Counted from the first letter of the stretch, positions 32,691-45,323 are shown. The stretch: DNA of 64,000 nucleotides from Aphelocoma coerulescens (GCF_041296385.1 NW_027184061.1:1364001-1428000), one strand, 5' to 3'. Notes: a model not told the origin generated them from the sequence alone. A program made the numbers and translations.

Positions 32691-32860
32691 CAGGGGGGAA
32701 GGAATAAGGTGAATGTGACTTAAACAAACAAAGCCCGTGAATCTGCTTTAGATAGGGCCAGGGAGCTGTAGGTAGGAAGGAGTGAAAGAAACTATCACTT
32801 CCAGAAAATGTTACTGATTGCCATGAACTGCTGCTCAGCCAATACAAAGATAATAATAAG
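32691..32860 (+). repeat. Class I ERV LTR fragment
   Basis: It matches the start of the unit B 3' LTR (63,092-63,240), sharing 'gatagggccaggga' and the cagaaaa...gttactga block, and stops abruptly. Confidence 0.6.
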
Positions 32861-33519
32861 GATAAATACAAAGAAATAAATACAAAGAAATACAAAGAGG
32901 TGAAAGAGGACAGGAGCTCACTGGACTGGTCCTTGGCACCGCCCGGGCAGACCCTGCATGAATTTGGCTGCCTGAATGCAGCTCTTGCCTGGGCCCCAGG
33001 GGTGGCCCCCTCTGGGTGTCTCTCCCAGCACCACAGGGATGCTCCTGCTCCTTCCCTGCTGCCCCAGGGTCCTGCAAGCGCCTTCTGGGGCCACCCAGAC
33101 ACCTCCCTGGGCCTCTGGAGGCCCTATGGCATGGTGCAGACAGGGATCGAATCAAAGCTTCCTTGGAAGATGGAGGCAGGAGAATATTGCCCACCATCTT
33201 CTTTCCAGCTGCCCTCCACACTCCTGCAAATCCTGCTGGGACACTCAGGCTCTCCATTCCGGGGCTCTGGAGCTCCCATGCAAACCCATCCATCACTGTG
33301 TCCCCTCTCATGTGGATATCAAGAAAATGACACAGCAATATCTAGAAAATGTGAACTTGATTAATTTGACTGCTCTAAAATTCTACAGCTGGGGGGTGAT
33401 TGGAAGCCTACGGGGTGAGAACGTTATGCCTCCAAAAAGGGTCAAGAGTTTGGAACTGGAACACTCAGGGAAACATCAGCTTCTGGGGGAAAAGGTGCCC
33501 TTCCTCCTCTGTCCCTTCG
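32861..33519. other. Unassigned spacer DNA
   Basis: An A-rich simple stretch (about 32,845-32,900, aatacaaagaa units) is followed by unique sequence without a recognised gene. Confidence 0.4.
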
Positions 33520-33840
33520 CTTTATACATCTGAGCTGGAGTCATATGGTTGGAACATCCCCTTGGCTGATTTGGGTCCGCTGGCCTGGCTGTGTCCCCTG
33601 CCAGGATCCTGCCCACTCCCATCCCCTCTGATGGGGGAAGGAATGGCAGAGGGACAGCGCTGCTGGGCAGTAGCCAGAACACCGCTCTGTTACCAGCACC
33701 CGTCCAGCTACCAATGCAAAGCACAGCCCTGGAAGGCCCGTGAACTTTCCCTCAGGCAGACCCAACACACGGGACTTGAGCTGCCAGTGGCCCAGGTCAC
33801 CCTCTGCCAGCCCCGCTCCTTGGACCTTGTGTCCCCCTGG
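33520..33840 (+). repeat. LTR-derived repeat, spacer copy
   Basis: Nearly identical to 1-320 and 38,020-38,340 but ends abruptly at 'tgtccccctgg', where the other two continue with cacaagcagacac. It marks a partial third copy of the start of the duplicated unit. Confidence 0.65.
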
Positions 33841-36800
33841 AGCAGAGGGAAGTGCTGAACGAGGAGCCTGCCAGCGCCGGGCAGAGGCAGCCCCGTGGGA
33901 GGGCAGAGCAGGCCATGGGCAGGGCGAAATGCAGCCCCTGCGGGCAGCGCTGCTCCCCGGCCGCTCGGGGCGGGCAGCGGCAGCGGCGGGGCCGTGCCCG
34001 GCCCGGTGCCCTCGCCCCCGGGGCTGTTGCTGTTTTCTTGTCCGCTTCCAGGTGCAAATGGGAGACTGCCGCTTGGAGGATTACAATAAAAGAATGAAAA
34101 CGCTCTTTTTGCCGAGTTTGGATGCCAGTCCAATAGAGCAGCTCAGCTCTCAGCTGTCTGCCTCCTCCGTGCCAAGCCAGCACTTTCAGCCTGAAGCAAA
34201 GGCCCTCTCTGCAAAGAACCTGCTGGCTGCTTTCTTTCTCCTGCTGTTCATTGACACAGGCAGAAAAGCAGCAACCTGCTTTGGATGCTGAGTCTGTCCA
34301 AACAGGTGAACTTTGCCATGGGAAGCCAGGACACGGTGTCTTGAGCCCTGCCCAGTGTCATAGCAATCGCCTTTACTGCTGCCGTGTATTGTCACTGCCG
34401 AGGGTGAAACCCCATGGGAGCACATGCCCTGTCTCTAGAAGCCACAGCCGAGCAAAGCACTGTGCTCTACAATCTTCCATCGGCAGGTTTCTGGTGTCTC
34501 CAGCATTGCTTTCAAAGCAAACCAGGGAGAAGGCAAACTGTGTGTAGCCAATGCTACTGGAGAGGGTCTGAGACTTGCTGAGTCCTGGGTCTTCGAGTTG
34601 AGATCAGTTTGGAATGAGTGTGATGTGGAACTCGTGCAAGGCAGAAAAGGGGAGCACAGAAGGAAAGGAATGAATTGTGGCCATGAACACCTTGGCTTGT
34701 TTCTTTTCATTTTCATTTCACTTCTGGGAAGCTGTTTTGCTTTTGCAAGAATCTTCTCCACAGTGTGGTTTGCTCTTTTCAAGAGCCTTTCCTGGAGAAC
34801 TTTGTAGGAGATAAGAAGAATGGTTTTTACCTTTGTTAAATATGTTAAAACTGTTCAATTCTGTTCCCAGAAAGGCACTCTGGGAAGGGCTCAGCTGCAG
34901 ATGGGGCAGGCGGCTGAGTGTCAGTTGATAGTGAGGCAGTGACTGGCTGGGGAGATGCGAGGACCATGTGAACAGAAAGCTGATTGGAGGCAGGGGCGCG
35001 TGAGCAGCGAGCCTGCAGCTGCAGCACCCAGTGAGTGCTTTTCTTGGATAGGTTTCAGTTCAGTTCTGTTAAGGTTTGTTTCAGTTCTGCTGAGTTCAGA
35101 GTATAAAAAGACTCATTTTGCTACAATAGATTGATCTTCTCCAGAGGTATAAGGAGGTCCGTGTGCTTTGCTGCCCATTGCTACAGAACTGGCTCGAGCT
35201 CCTGTCACAGGATGTGCCACCACTTGCAGCTTCTCTTGGCCTTGCACACTGCGTGCAGCTCAACTCTTGCAGCAAAGCAGGACCAAAGTTTTGAGACCTT
35301 GACCACTTGTCCTTTCTTCTCCTGGTGGACGAGAGAGTTGTGCCATGGCTGAGGTTTTCATTGCTGCTGTTCTACTCTAAGGAAACATGAGGGGCTACCA
35401 GGAGTTGTTAGGGAATACAGGGCTGGGGGAATTCAGAGAAAGAATCTGCAGAGCCTGCAGCCAGAAGTGGAGAGTTGATTGCCAATCCTTCCAAGCTCTC
35501 GGTGATCATCTTGCAAGTGATGTGGAATGTGAAAATGGTCTGACAGAGGCAGTTGTTTTCTGAGTTCAGTGTAGATGATTGCACATCTGGTGCATTGGTG
35601 CGCAAATCGAGAGTACAGTCAGTTCCTTGGAAGCAGCAGAACAAGCTGGAGCTCTCCGAGCAGATGACTGAAAGAATCTGCAAAGGAGAAATGCAGGAAA
35701 TGACTTGGTCAGCCTTGCCTGGAAGAAGGGTAATTTTCTCTAATAATTACTAACCCTTTCCCTTGGCTTTTGACTTTCTTCACAAGGCCATTTGCATCCC
35801 AGCTTCAGCATGAGGTGAGAAGCCCGGGCTCACAGAACTGCGTGAAAGATTCCTCCGCAGCAACACTTGGGTGGAAAAGGGAGCGGGGCGCCCAAGCACC
35901 GTCTGGGGAAGCCTCCTGCCAGGTGGAATTTGTGCCGTGCTGGGAGAGGAGGAGGGGAGAAGGATGGGCGCTGTGTGGCAGCAGCAGGAAGTCTGGGCCG
36001 CAGGACATTCCCCCTGCGCCGCTGCCCCGCAATCGGCGGCCGTGTCCCTGGGGCTGCGGCCCTGGCACCGCGTCCGCTGAGCTGCCGTCGCTGCGGGAGC
36101 TCCCCGGGCTGGGCTCAGGTTCCCGCTGGCACCGGGCAGCAGGCTGTGCTCTCGCTGTGCTCAGCAGCAGCGGAAAATGCCTCTGGACATGCACGTCTCC
36201 TGCTGCTGGGAAGAAGCGAGGAAGCGAGTCGAGAAGTTCTGGTTTCTCTTTGTCCTGGTGGATTTTTTAATTTCATTCCATGCTCCAGAGGCAATTGCTG
36301 TGCTGGCCTCTGTCAGCTGGTTCTATTTCAAGAGCAGCAGCAACAGGACTGTGTTTGAGCGCTGGCAATGGGGCCTGTATGGCTTTCATTCTCCTCGCCT
36401 TCGTGCTCAGTGGGCATTCCAGTATCTGCTGATCCTTATGCCTGCAACAAAAAGACTGACTTCAGTGCCATGAAAACACGGTGGGTAGCCCTGACTGAAA
36501 GAGGCAATTGCAGTTTGGCTGAAGAACTTCAGGCAGCAGCCAGAAGGGCACAACAGCAGCCGTGATCTCCAAGTCACAAGGCAAAGGCAACAGCAGCATC
36601 CCGATGGCGCATCACGGTGAGTGAAACGGTGCGGAAACGCGATCATTCCTTCCTCTGAAGTTTGGTGCAGGGCAGCCCAGGCAGGCTCTGAGGAATCAGG
36701 GGTGTTTGTGGGTGACTGCTGTTCTGCTGGAGAGATTCAATTAGAAAAAGAAGGTGTTCTGCCATCGGAGTCTTGACGTCAGTGCTTCGTCAGCAAGAGC

Positions 36801-36990
36801 CGGCTGCTCCGTTCTGCGCTGGGTCCAGTGCAGGCAAAGGGCTGAGTGTGTGAAGTGAGTCGTGTTTTTCAGCCGTACAGCTGTGTCCTGTGCCACTCTC
36901 TGCTGACATGAAACGGGAGGGAGCAAGTTGACCTTTGGCTGGGTGGCAGGTGCCCACTAAGTGGCTCTATCAGTCCCTTTCCCAATGGCC
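33841..36990. other. Unassigned spacer DNA, 3.1 kb
   Basis: GC-rich patches lie at 33,850-34,050 and 35,870-36,180. A possible acceptor occurs at about 34,050 (ccgcttccag). A TATA-like tataaaaag is at 35,102. Open frames of up to 166 codons show no domain I recognise and have no second copy for comparison. I see no supported gene. Confidence 0.4.
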
Positions 36991-37050
36991 CAGGGCAGAG
37001 AATAAGATGGAGAACAACGAGCAGGGTGAGATAAGGCAGTTTTATTACAG

Positions 37051-37840
37051 AGAAAGGGAAGGGGAAGGGGAAGGGGAAGGGGAAGGGGAAGGGGAAGGGG
37101 AAGGGGAAGGGGAAGGGGAAGGGGAAGGGGAAGGGGAAGGGGAAGGGGAAGGGGAAGGGGAAGGGGAAGGGGAAGGGGAAGGGGAGGGGAGGGGAAGGGG
37201 AGGGGAGGGGAGGGGAGGGGAGGGGAGGGGAGGGGAGGGGAGGGGAGGGGAGGGGAGGGGAGGGGAGGGGAGGGGAGGGGAGGGGAGGGGAGGGAAGGGA
37301 AGGGAAGGGAAGGGAAGGGAAGGGAAGGGAAGGGAAGGGAAGGGAAGGGAAGGGAAGGGAAGGGAAGGGAAGGGAAGGGAAGGGAAGGGAAGGGAAGGGA
37401 AGGGAAGGGAAGGGAAGGGAAGGGAAGGGAAGGGAAGGGAAGGGAAGGGAAGGGAAGGGAAGGGAAGGGAAGGGAAGGGAAGGGAAGGGAAGGGAAGGGA
37501 AGGGAAGGGAAGGGAAGGGAAGGGAAGGGAAGGGAAGGGAAGGGAAGGGAAGGGAAGGAAAGGAAAGGAAAGGAAAGGAAAGGAAAGGAAAGGAAAGGAA
37601 AGGAAAGGAAAGGAAAGGAAAGGAAAGGAAAGGAAAGGAAAGGAAAGGAAAGGAAAGGAAAGGAAAGGAAAGGAAAGGAAAGGAAAGGAAAGGAAAGGAA
37701 AGGAAAGGAAAGAAAAGAAAAGAAAAGAAAAGAAAAGAAAAGAAAAGAAAAGAAAAGAAAAGAAAAGAAAAGAAAAGAAAAGAAAAGAAAAGAAAAGAAA
37801 AGAAAAGAAAAGAAAAGAAAAGAAAAGAAAAGAGAAAGAA
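37051..37840. repeat. Graded all-purine satellite
   Basis: About 780 bp of pure G/A on the plus strand, in successive blocks: GGGGAA hexamers (about 37,057-37,181), GGGGA pentamers (to about 37,291), GGGAA (to about 37,555), GGAAA (to about 37,711) and GAAAA (to about 37,833). G content falls stepwise from left to right. All frames are open on both strands simply because of the repeat. Confidence 0.97.
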
Positions 37841-38019
37841 GATTCTGCATGTGCACAGGCTAAAGAAGAAAAGCCAAGCTCTATTTGCCATTAGCAGCGA
37901 TGTTCAGACACTTCCCAGCAATCTGGGCTTCTGCACACGGAATGGTTTCTCTGGGAGGGAAAAGCTGAGGAATCACGAAAGCTCCCCCTGCCCTTCCTCC
38001 TCTCTCCCTTTGCTTTATA

Positions 38020-38345
38020 CATCTGAGCTGGGGTCATATGGTTGGAACATCCCCTTGGCTGATTTGGGTCCGCTGGCCTGGCTGTGTCCCCTGCCAGGAT
38101 CCTGCCCACTCCCATCCCCTCTGATGGGGGAAGGAATGGCAGAGGGACAGCGCTGCTGGGCAGTAGCCAGAACACCGCTCTGTTACCAGCACCCGTCCAG
38201 CTACCAATGCAAAGCACAGCCCTGGAAGGCCCGTGAACTTTCCCTCAGGCAGACCCAACACACGGGACTTGAGCTGCCAGCGGCCCAGGTCACCCTCTGC
38301 CAGCCCCGCTCCTTGGACCTTGTGTCCCCACAAGCAGACACAAAG
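38020..38345 (+). repeat. LTR-derived repeat, unit B copy
   Basis: Third copy of the repeat at position 1 and the left end of unit B. It starts 'tttatacatctgagctgggg' within about 180 bp of the purine satellite. Confidence 0.55.
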
Positions 38346-39870
38346 TGTTTCTGCTGCTCCCCCTCCTGCACAAATCCACAGAGAGCTGGGATTTTTCCAA
38401 GTCTCGTGTCTCCGTTGTGCCGTATTCCCAAAGAAGCAGCAGCCCCTCCCGATGAACACGGCGAGTTGCACGGATGCTTGTCAGCTCCACTGCCTGCCTA
38501 GAAATCTGGAAACTGCTTCTAAATGCTGCTCCCTTCAGCTCTGGGGCACCGACTGACACAGAGCTGGGAAACAAATGCCCTGGCTGCTGGCTGACAAGGT
38601 GAGTTCCGCCAGAGTCAGAGCTCTGTGGGAAATCTCTATCCACGCCTCTCCTTTGAATAGATCCGCACACGGGGTGCGCAGGGACGTGTCCTGTATGGAA
38701 AGGAAGGAGTGTGCCAGCACCGGGACTGACACTTTCCCTCTCCATGTGTGTTCCACAGCCACGGGTACACAGACGTGATGGAAACCCTCGCACAGCCAGA
38801 GCCTTCTGTCCCTGCAGAACGGAGCCGGCGGGTGGGGGCGGTTGGTGGGCAGCGAGTCCCGGACAGCGGGCGAGATCCGGCTCCACAGCTGCCAGGCCCC
38901 GCTAAGGCTTAATGCCGCCTCCTCGGCATCAGGAAAGGCCTTCAGCCTCGTCCCTGCCCAGAGGGGCAGCGCTGGCCTGGCTGCACAGCTCGTTTTCCCC
39001 ACAGGTTGCAGGAGATGAGATCACAACGCTTGCAAACACTGACTGCGAGCCACAGCTCTGGGTGCTCACCATGAACCTCAGCTCTGCCAGCGCTGTCTGC
39101 CCCAGGCTCCAGGGGATGCAGTGGGAGCCCGGCTGGGCTCTGCCCTGGGGCCATCCTCCAGGGACAGCTGCACACAGGGAGCATTTGGTTGCCACAAAGA
39201 GCCAGGCCATGGCTGCAGGGAGCTGCTCCAGGTGCGGCCTGCACTGCTGTGTGCTGCGCTCTGGGGCTGCTGCTCCCCGCAGAGGGGACTGCACTGGGGT
39301 GCCAGAGGAGACAGAGAAGCTCCAGCTTAAGCCTAACTGGGCTGGGTGGCTGGGCTGGGAAGGGTGGCGAGGGTCAAGGGCATTCACAGAGCTCATCCTG
39401 CTCTGTGAAGAACGAGGAAAAGGAAGTGGGAACCCAGCAGTGAGCAGAGCTGAGGCCTGGAGAGCAGCTCTGAATGACCCCCAAATCTCACCAGAGCTCT
39501 GAGACATTGCTGTTCTTCAGCCAGTGACAACATGAGTCCTTAAACCTGGGGCTCACTCTTCCTCGTGGCCAGGGGCATCAAGGAAGGCTACAGTGCAATG
39601 GGGACTGCGGTGAGCTGGGAACTCACTGGGGGAAAGAGGGAGCACTTGTGGAGCAAAAGGCAGGTGGGGGAGAGAACTGTTGAGAGAAAGGCTGAGCTTC
39701 AGCTTGAGCAAGCTGAAAAATGGCATTGGGGGTCATCCCAGACTGATTTCATTTCAGAAGTTACTGAACAAGTTTGTTATTGGGGGGGTGTCATATTTTC
39801 CCCTGGAGGTGCACGCTCTGCAAACTTGAGCTGCGCTGCCGAGCTGCTCAAGCACGTCTCTGCTGCAGGT
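38346..39870. other. Unassigned duplicated DNA, unit B
   Basis: Counterpart of 331-1,860, with scattered single-base differences and no recognised gene. Confidence 0.45.
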
Positions 39871-39871
39871 C

Positions 39872-41275
39872 ACGGCGTTTCTTCTTTGGCTTCTCGTGGC
39901 CCCGGGGCTGAGCCGCAGCAGAGCCCTGGCGGAGCCCAGAGCAGCCTCAGCATCCACAGAGCCCGGCTGCAAGGAGAGAAAGCAGAAAGCGCCCGTCAGC
40001 TGAAGGCTCCCGTCCCCCTTGTCCCAGCCGCCCGCGGTGCCCAGGCCGTGCTGGCCGTGCTCAGAGCGCTGCCCAAAGCTGCCCAGCATTGCTGCCTCTG
40101 GCAGGAGAGCAGGAGGGCAGGACACGTGCCCAGCCTGCAGCCGGCCGTGGCACAGCCACCTCCTCAGCAGCTGCCCAGAGCGGGATGCTGCTGCGCTCGC
40201 TGCCATCTCCCAAAAGCCCTTATCCCAGCCGTGCCAAGAGGACGGGCACCCACCTCACGCCTCCCGCCGCCAGAAGAAAAGCTGCTCCCAAACGGTGCCC
40301 TCAGTCCTTCTCCAAGGGCACGTCCCATCCACGCCACAGCTGCTCCCAAGCACTTCGCCATCCGGACCAGACAGCACCTAGAACGCTTCCTTTGGAAAAA
40401 CAAACCATAAATCAATGAAAAGAGATTACAGACAAAAACGGAAAACAAGGAAAAAGGTAAAAAATCTTCCCTCTGCTGGGGCCTTGGGGAAGGTCCAAGC
40501 CCGCCATGCGAGGGAAAAACCCACCCACGGGCCAGGGCAGCCCACGCTTTCTGCCTTCCCCCTGCACTGCCCCCAAAAGTCATGCTGAGCCCAAAGCCAG
40601 CAAGGGCAGTGGAGCAGCCCAAGCCCTTCCTTGCCTGCAGAGCCAAGCAGCCCATGCACAGCTTCTGGTGTCCAACCTCTACTCCCACCATGGGGCTTTG
40701 TTTGTGTCGGGCTGGCTGCCCCAGCCCCAGCCCCAGCGCGGGCCACGGTGGGTGCTGGGGGCTGTTGGCAGGGCCAGGAGCAGACTCCCAGTTCAAAACC
40801 AGCCCAGCCCATCCCCCCAGCCCTGCCAAAAAGCAGCTTGGCAGCCAACTGAAGAATTGGTTGCATCTGCCCCAGCAAAGGGGGGAACCTTTGCTTCCCG
40901 GCCAAGGCTGTGCAATGCACAAATCTGGGAGCATCCCCCTGCGTGTGGACTCATCTGCAAATTCGCTGTGGAGCCTGGCTTTGGAGAAGGTGCCACAATT
41001 GAAGTCCATCATCTTCAGCTTGCCAGGTGGAGGAAGAGCTTGTCATCCTTGATGTCACCCTCCATGTCTCCAGCAGCAGCAGCCGCACCTGGCACAGCTT
41101 CTCCAGGGGCTCCTTCTTCCCTGGGGCTGGAGCAGGCTGTCAGTGCTCTGCCCAGGGCCCCGGCTGTCGCTGAAGAAGGACAAGCAAAAGCAGCTGGCGT
41201 GGGGGCCACCAGTGCTGGGAAGAGCAGCTCAGCTCCAGCAGCAGGGCTGCGCGTGCCCAGCTGAGGAGCCCTGTG
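39872..41275 (-). pseudogene. PIM1-like kinase pseudogene, unit B
   Basis: Counterpart of the unit A pseudogene with the same decayed exon 3 (MMDFNCG at about 41,012-40,992), so the gene was already broken before the unit duplicated. Confidence 0.7.
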
Positions 41276-41394
41276 CAGCGATTCAGGCAGGACAAAAACT
41301 CTGCCTTTCTTTGCTGCTTCCTGCCAAGGCGCGTGTGCAGCTGGAACTTACCGGCTCCCTGGGTCAAAGCGTGCGTGTGGCTCTCTCCCTTCTC

Positions 41395-43879
41395 CTACGG
41401 CACGCGAATATCCTGCATCCAGGGATCACAGGACAGGTCTTCTAATGAGGGCCTTTCCGAGGACAGCACGGATAAGCACCATCGAATGAGATTCTGGCAC
41501 TCTGCGGAGTGAAAGCAGAAAGCACCAGTCAGTTGCAGAAGGCTCCTGTCCGCTTTGCCCCACTCTTGCCATGGCCAGGCCGTGCTGCGTGTGCTCAGGG
41601 CTGTGCCTAAACTTTGCCATCAATTCTTTCTTTTGGAGGAGAGCAGGAGAGCAGGACATTGCCACCTCCTCAGCAGCTGCCAGTGTGGGATGCTCCTGAG
41701 CCCTCTGCTGTCTCCCAGCACTGCTATTCCCCCCGTGCTGCAGAGACGAGGATCCACCTGGAGAGAGCCGTCGTGGGAGCGAGAGCCGGCCCCAGGTGCT
41801 GTTCCAGCCCCTCCTGAAAGGGTGCTCCCCGCAGACCATCTGGTGCAGCACGATGCCCAGGGACCAGACGGTCGCTGCCTCGCCGTAGTACCAGCCGAAC
41901 TGGGTCCATTCCGGGGGGCTGTAGGATGGTGTTCCTATGGAATAGAGATGGAGTTCTTCAGGGGGACGCTGCCTGCTCCCAGAGCCTCGCCCCAGCGTCC
42001 CTGGGCATGCGGGGGCCGCAGCAGTGGCACGCGGCGTGACCCGCTGCCCTCTGGCCAGCACCTGGGACTTGTGTACAAACTGGGGGTTGGAAAAGAAGCC
42101 GCTGGTGTCACAAGAGGGCAGCGGAAGCCCTGGCAAGGCCCGAGCATTCCATGCAAAGGAAAAACCCACTTGGTGCTGGGGAAAAACCACGCTTTCATCC
42201 TCCCTGCCTGCACTGCCCCAGAAACCATTCTTAAGCCAAGGCAACCACGGGCAGCAGAGCAGTCCGAGCCCTGTCTCGCCTGCACACCAAACGGGCTGGA
42301 GCACAGGTTCTGGCCCCCCCTCTCTGCTACCCCCACCCACCGGTGTTTCTGTGGCACTGGCTGCCCCAGCCCCAGCGCCAGTCCTGGGCAGAGTGGCTGG
42401 CGAAGGCTGCCAGCAGGGCTGGAAGATGGCCCCTCAGCCAGCGCCGCTCAAAAGCAGCTCAGCTGAAGACTCCGGCTGCCATGACTGGCAGCAAAAGGGA
42501 GAATCCCCCCTGCCACAGCCAGCTTGGGCTGTGAGATGTTGGGCTGTGAGATGTTGGGCTGTGAGATGCTGCTACCAGGAGCCTCCCCCTGCATGGGCTC
42601 ACCTGCAAAGCTGGTGTAGGCTGCGGCTTGCAGGTAGGTGCCACAGCCAAAGTCGATGAGTTTGGCCTGCCCGGTGGCCAGGTCAACCAGGATGTTCTCC
42701 AGTTTGATGTCCTGGTGCAGGACCCCGCAGCTGGTGCAGTGCCGCACGGCCTCCAGCACCTGGCGGAACAGGTGCCGCGCCACCTCCTCGCACAGGAAGC
42801 CCCGTGCCCGAATGAAGTGAAGGAGGTCCTGACACCGCTCCGGGCGCTCCAGCACCATCAGCACGTTGCTGGGGAGCTCCAGCCACTCGTGGAGCTGGAC
42901 GATGCCAGGGAAGCCAGCGGACACCTTGTCCAGCAGCACGATCTCCAGTGGTGCTCGGGTGCCGTCGGGCTGCGGGAGGAGCACGGTGCCGTCAGCGGGG
43001 CTGATGCCGTGCCGGGGCTCGGGAAGCCCTCAGCCAGCCGGGGACGCTCTGCGCGCTCCGCTGGCCCCACGGCCGCTCTCCCTCGAGGCGTTCTGGCGGC
43101 TTCCACCCTGCCGGGCCTCGGCTCATCCCCGCCCGTCGCGCCCCGGCTTCTCCCGCTGCCCCTCGCTCACTCACCAGCTCGCCCCAATGGCCGATGCGGT
43201 TCCGCGGCACCCATTTGATGGCCACCTGCAAGGCAAGGGGAGCAGCGGGCTGAGCTCGCCGCCCGCCGTGCCCAGCCGCATGCTCCTTCTCCTCCTCCTT
43301 TGCCCCCCGCCTCCTGCGCCCGCCGCCGGCCCCGCCACTCACCGGGGCGCCGTCCGAGAGCCGCGTGGCCGCGAAGACGCTGCCGAAGCCGCCGCGCCCC
43401 AGCAGCGAACCCAGCCGGTAGCGCTCCTTCAGGCCCTGCTGCGCCTTCCGTGCCCGCGAGACGCGGCCGTCAGCGCTCGGCCCGGGGCCAGGAACGGCCC
43501 CCGAGCGCCGCTCAACCGCCCCGGGCCGGCCATCCGCACATGGGGGCTCTTTTGGAGGGGCCACCGGCGGCTCGGGGCCGGCGGCCGCGCTCAAGAGCGG
43601 CGGAGCTCGGAGCGGGGAAGACGCTGCGGAGGCGGCGGGAGCGGCCGCGCCGCCTGTGTCCCCGGCGGGCCCCGGGAGGAGCCGAGGCCGGGGCCGGGGT
43701 CGGGGTCGGGCCAGCCGGAGCCAGGGGCTGGCGATGGTGCCCAGGAGCCAGGCACTGATGCCCGCCCAGCAGCGCCACAGCCAGGACGGCGAGAGCCGGG
43801 CGGAGGCGGGACCGCGGCGGGACGCCCGGGGGCGGGGAGGGGGCAGCCCCGCCCGGGGCCGGGGGCGGGCCGGGGGCAT
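41395..43879 (-). CDS. PIM1L: PIM1-like serine/threonine kinase, unit B (5 exons, HQD variant)
   Basis: Exons on the minus strand are 43879-43343, 43225-43175, 42969-42603, 41934-41758 and 41501-41395, with splice sites and phases as in unit A. The product is 412 residues, two fewer because of a shorter Arg-Pro repeat in exon 1. The G-loop, VAIK lysine, hinge ERPE and DFG are intact. The catalytic loop reads [11 protein letters not shown] instead of [11 protein letters not shown]: the HRD arginine is Gln282, while the catalytic Asp283 and Lys285 are kept. VAIK is followed by W instead of R. The frame is fully open, so this is either a functional variant or a recently inactivated enzyme. PIM kinases do not depend on activation-loop phosphorylation, so loss of this Arg may be tolerated; that is inference. 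Confidence 0.88.
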
Positions 43880-44876
43880 GGCCCGGCCGGGCCTGGGCAG
43901 AGGGAGGCCGCGGGAGGGGGGGTTGGGGAACCAAAGGGAGAGCGGGAGAGGGTGCGAGACACTGGGAGAGGGAGAGGAGGAGCAGGAGAAGGGACGCAGA
44001 GGGTTCGTAGACTCTCTGCTTTTGCGCTGCTGCCGCTGCTGCCGCTGCTGCCGCTGCTGCCGCTGAAGCGCTGGGAGCGTTTGTCCGCGTGTCCGTGTGT
44101 CCGGTGCCCGTGTGTCCGTTCCCCCCCGCGCGCCCCACGGCCGAGCCCCGCGCGCCCCGGGGCAGCACGGGCCGCTCCGCTCCGGGGCTGAGGCGGAGTC
44201 CCGGAGCATCTCTTGCTCCCGCAGCCACACCAAACCCGCTCGGCCATTGGCAGCAGTTTTGCACACGTTTCCCTTTGAAGGGCTCCTCTCTACCCCCATT
44301 TCCAAGGAGTCTCCCTGCGGTTTTGGCACCTGCAGCAACAGGGCAGCGATTGGGCTTCAAACTTCAAGAATGGCATGGAGGGGTTGGAGCACGTCCAGAG
44401 ATGGGAATGGAGCTGGGGAAGGCTCTGGAGGACTTCTGAGGGGCAGCTGAGGGATCTGAGGGCGCTGAGCCTGGAGGAAAGGAGGCTCAGGGGGGACCTG
44501 GCTCTCCCCAAGTCCCTGCCAGGAGGGGGCAGCCAGGAGGGGTGGGGCTCTGCTCCCAAGGGAAAGCACGAGAGGAAATGGGCTCGGGGGAACTCTTGGG
44601 GTGGATGGTGGGGAAATTCTCATCCTCCGTGTCTCGATAAAGGGGGAGGGGGGCAGGGGTGGGGCACGACCTGGGGACACGGGGGTGGTGACACTGGGCT
44701 GGGGACACGGGAAAGGGCACGGGAAGCCAAAGCCCCGCTGAGCGCTGGCGCTGGGCTGGCACGGGGTGAGCCGGCAGCAGGGCCCCGCAGCCCTGAGGGA
44801 CTCGCCCTGACGGCCGGGGAGTATTGATCCTGGTCTCTAAAACATGAGACTCAATAAAATATCATTAAAATATGCC
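43880..44876. other. PIM 5' flank, unit B
   Basis: Counterpart of 5,901-6,890, GC-rich and without a recognised gene. The plus-strand ORF of 150 codons is present here too and is rejected as coding. Confidence 0.5.
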
Positions 44877-45022
44877 TCCTTCTCCTTCTCCTTCTCCTTC
44901 TCCTTCTCCTTCTCCTTCTCCTTCTCCTTCTCCTTCTCCTTCTCCTTCTCCTTCTCCTTCTCCTTCTCCTTCTCCTTCTCCTTCTCCTTCTCCTTCTCCT
45001 TCTCCTTCTCCTTCTCCTTCTC
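44877..45022. repeat. (TTCTCC)n expansion, unit B only
   Basis: About 24 perfect hexamer units. Unit A has only two to three at 6,892-6,915. The array lies about 260 bp upstream of the X/Y module. Confidence 0.97.
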
Positions 45023-45279
45023 CTCCTCTCCCATCCCTCCTCCTGCTCCCCCCGGTCCCAGCGCCCACCCTTGGCCCCCCGTTTTCCCAGCGCGGTCGCA
45101 TCCCGCGGGAGGAGCCGGGACGGAGCCGGGACAGGTCGGGCTGGGGCAGCGCTGGGCTCTGGGCCCGGCCTGGGCTCCCCCCACGCGCCCCCTCCCCAAA
45201 TTCCCCTGGCGGGGGGCGCTGGGGGCGAGGGGGGGCGCAGGTGGGGCCCGGGTGGGGAGCGCTGAGCGCTGCGGGTCTG

Positions 45280-45323
45280 CCTGGCAACTGGTGAGTCACC
45301 AGCGCCGCGCGCTCTGATTGGCT
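45280..45323 (+). promoter_or_regulatory. MHC class II-type X-X2-Y module, unit B, first copy
   Basis: Identical in X box, X2-like TGAGTCA, 34-bp spacing and Y box to the module at 7,171. It is again followed by the 3' end of the orphan class II beta fragment on the opposite strand. Confidence 0.8.

Noticed and set aside
34045..34290. Possible exon after an acceptor at about 34,050 encoding MGDCRLEDYN...
   Set aside because: No recognisable domain, no partner exons and no second copy for comparison.
36869..37894. ORFs of 299-340 codons on both strands across the purine satellite
   Set aside because: Open frames arise from the simple repeat itself (for example alternating Gly/Glu or Pro/Phe) and have no start or regulatory context.
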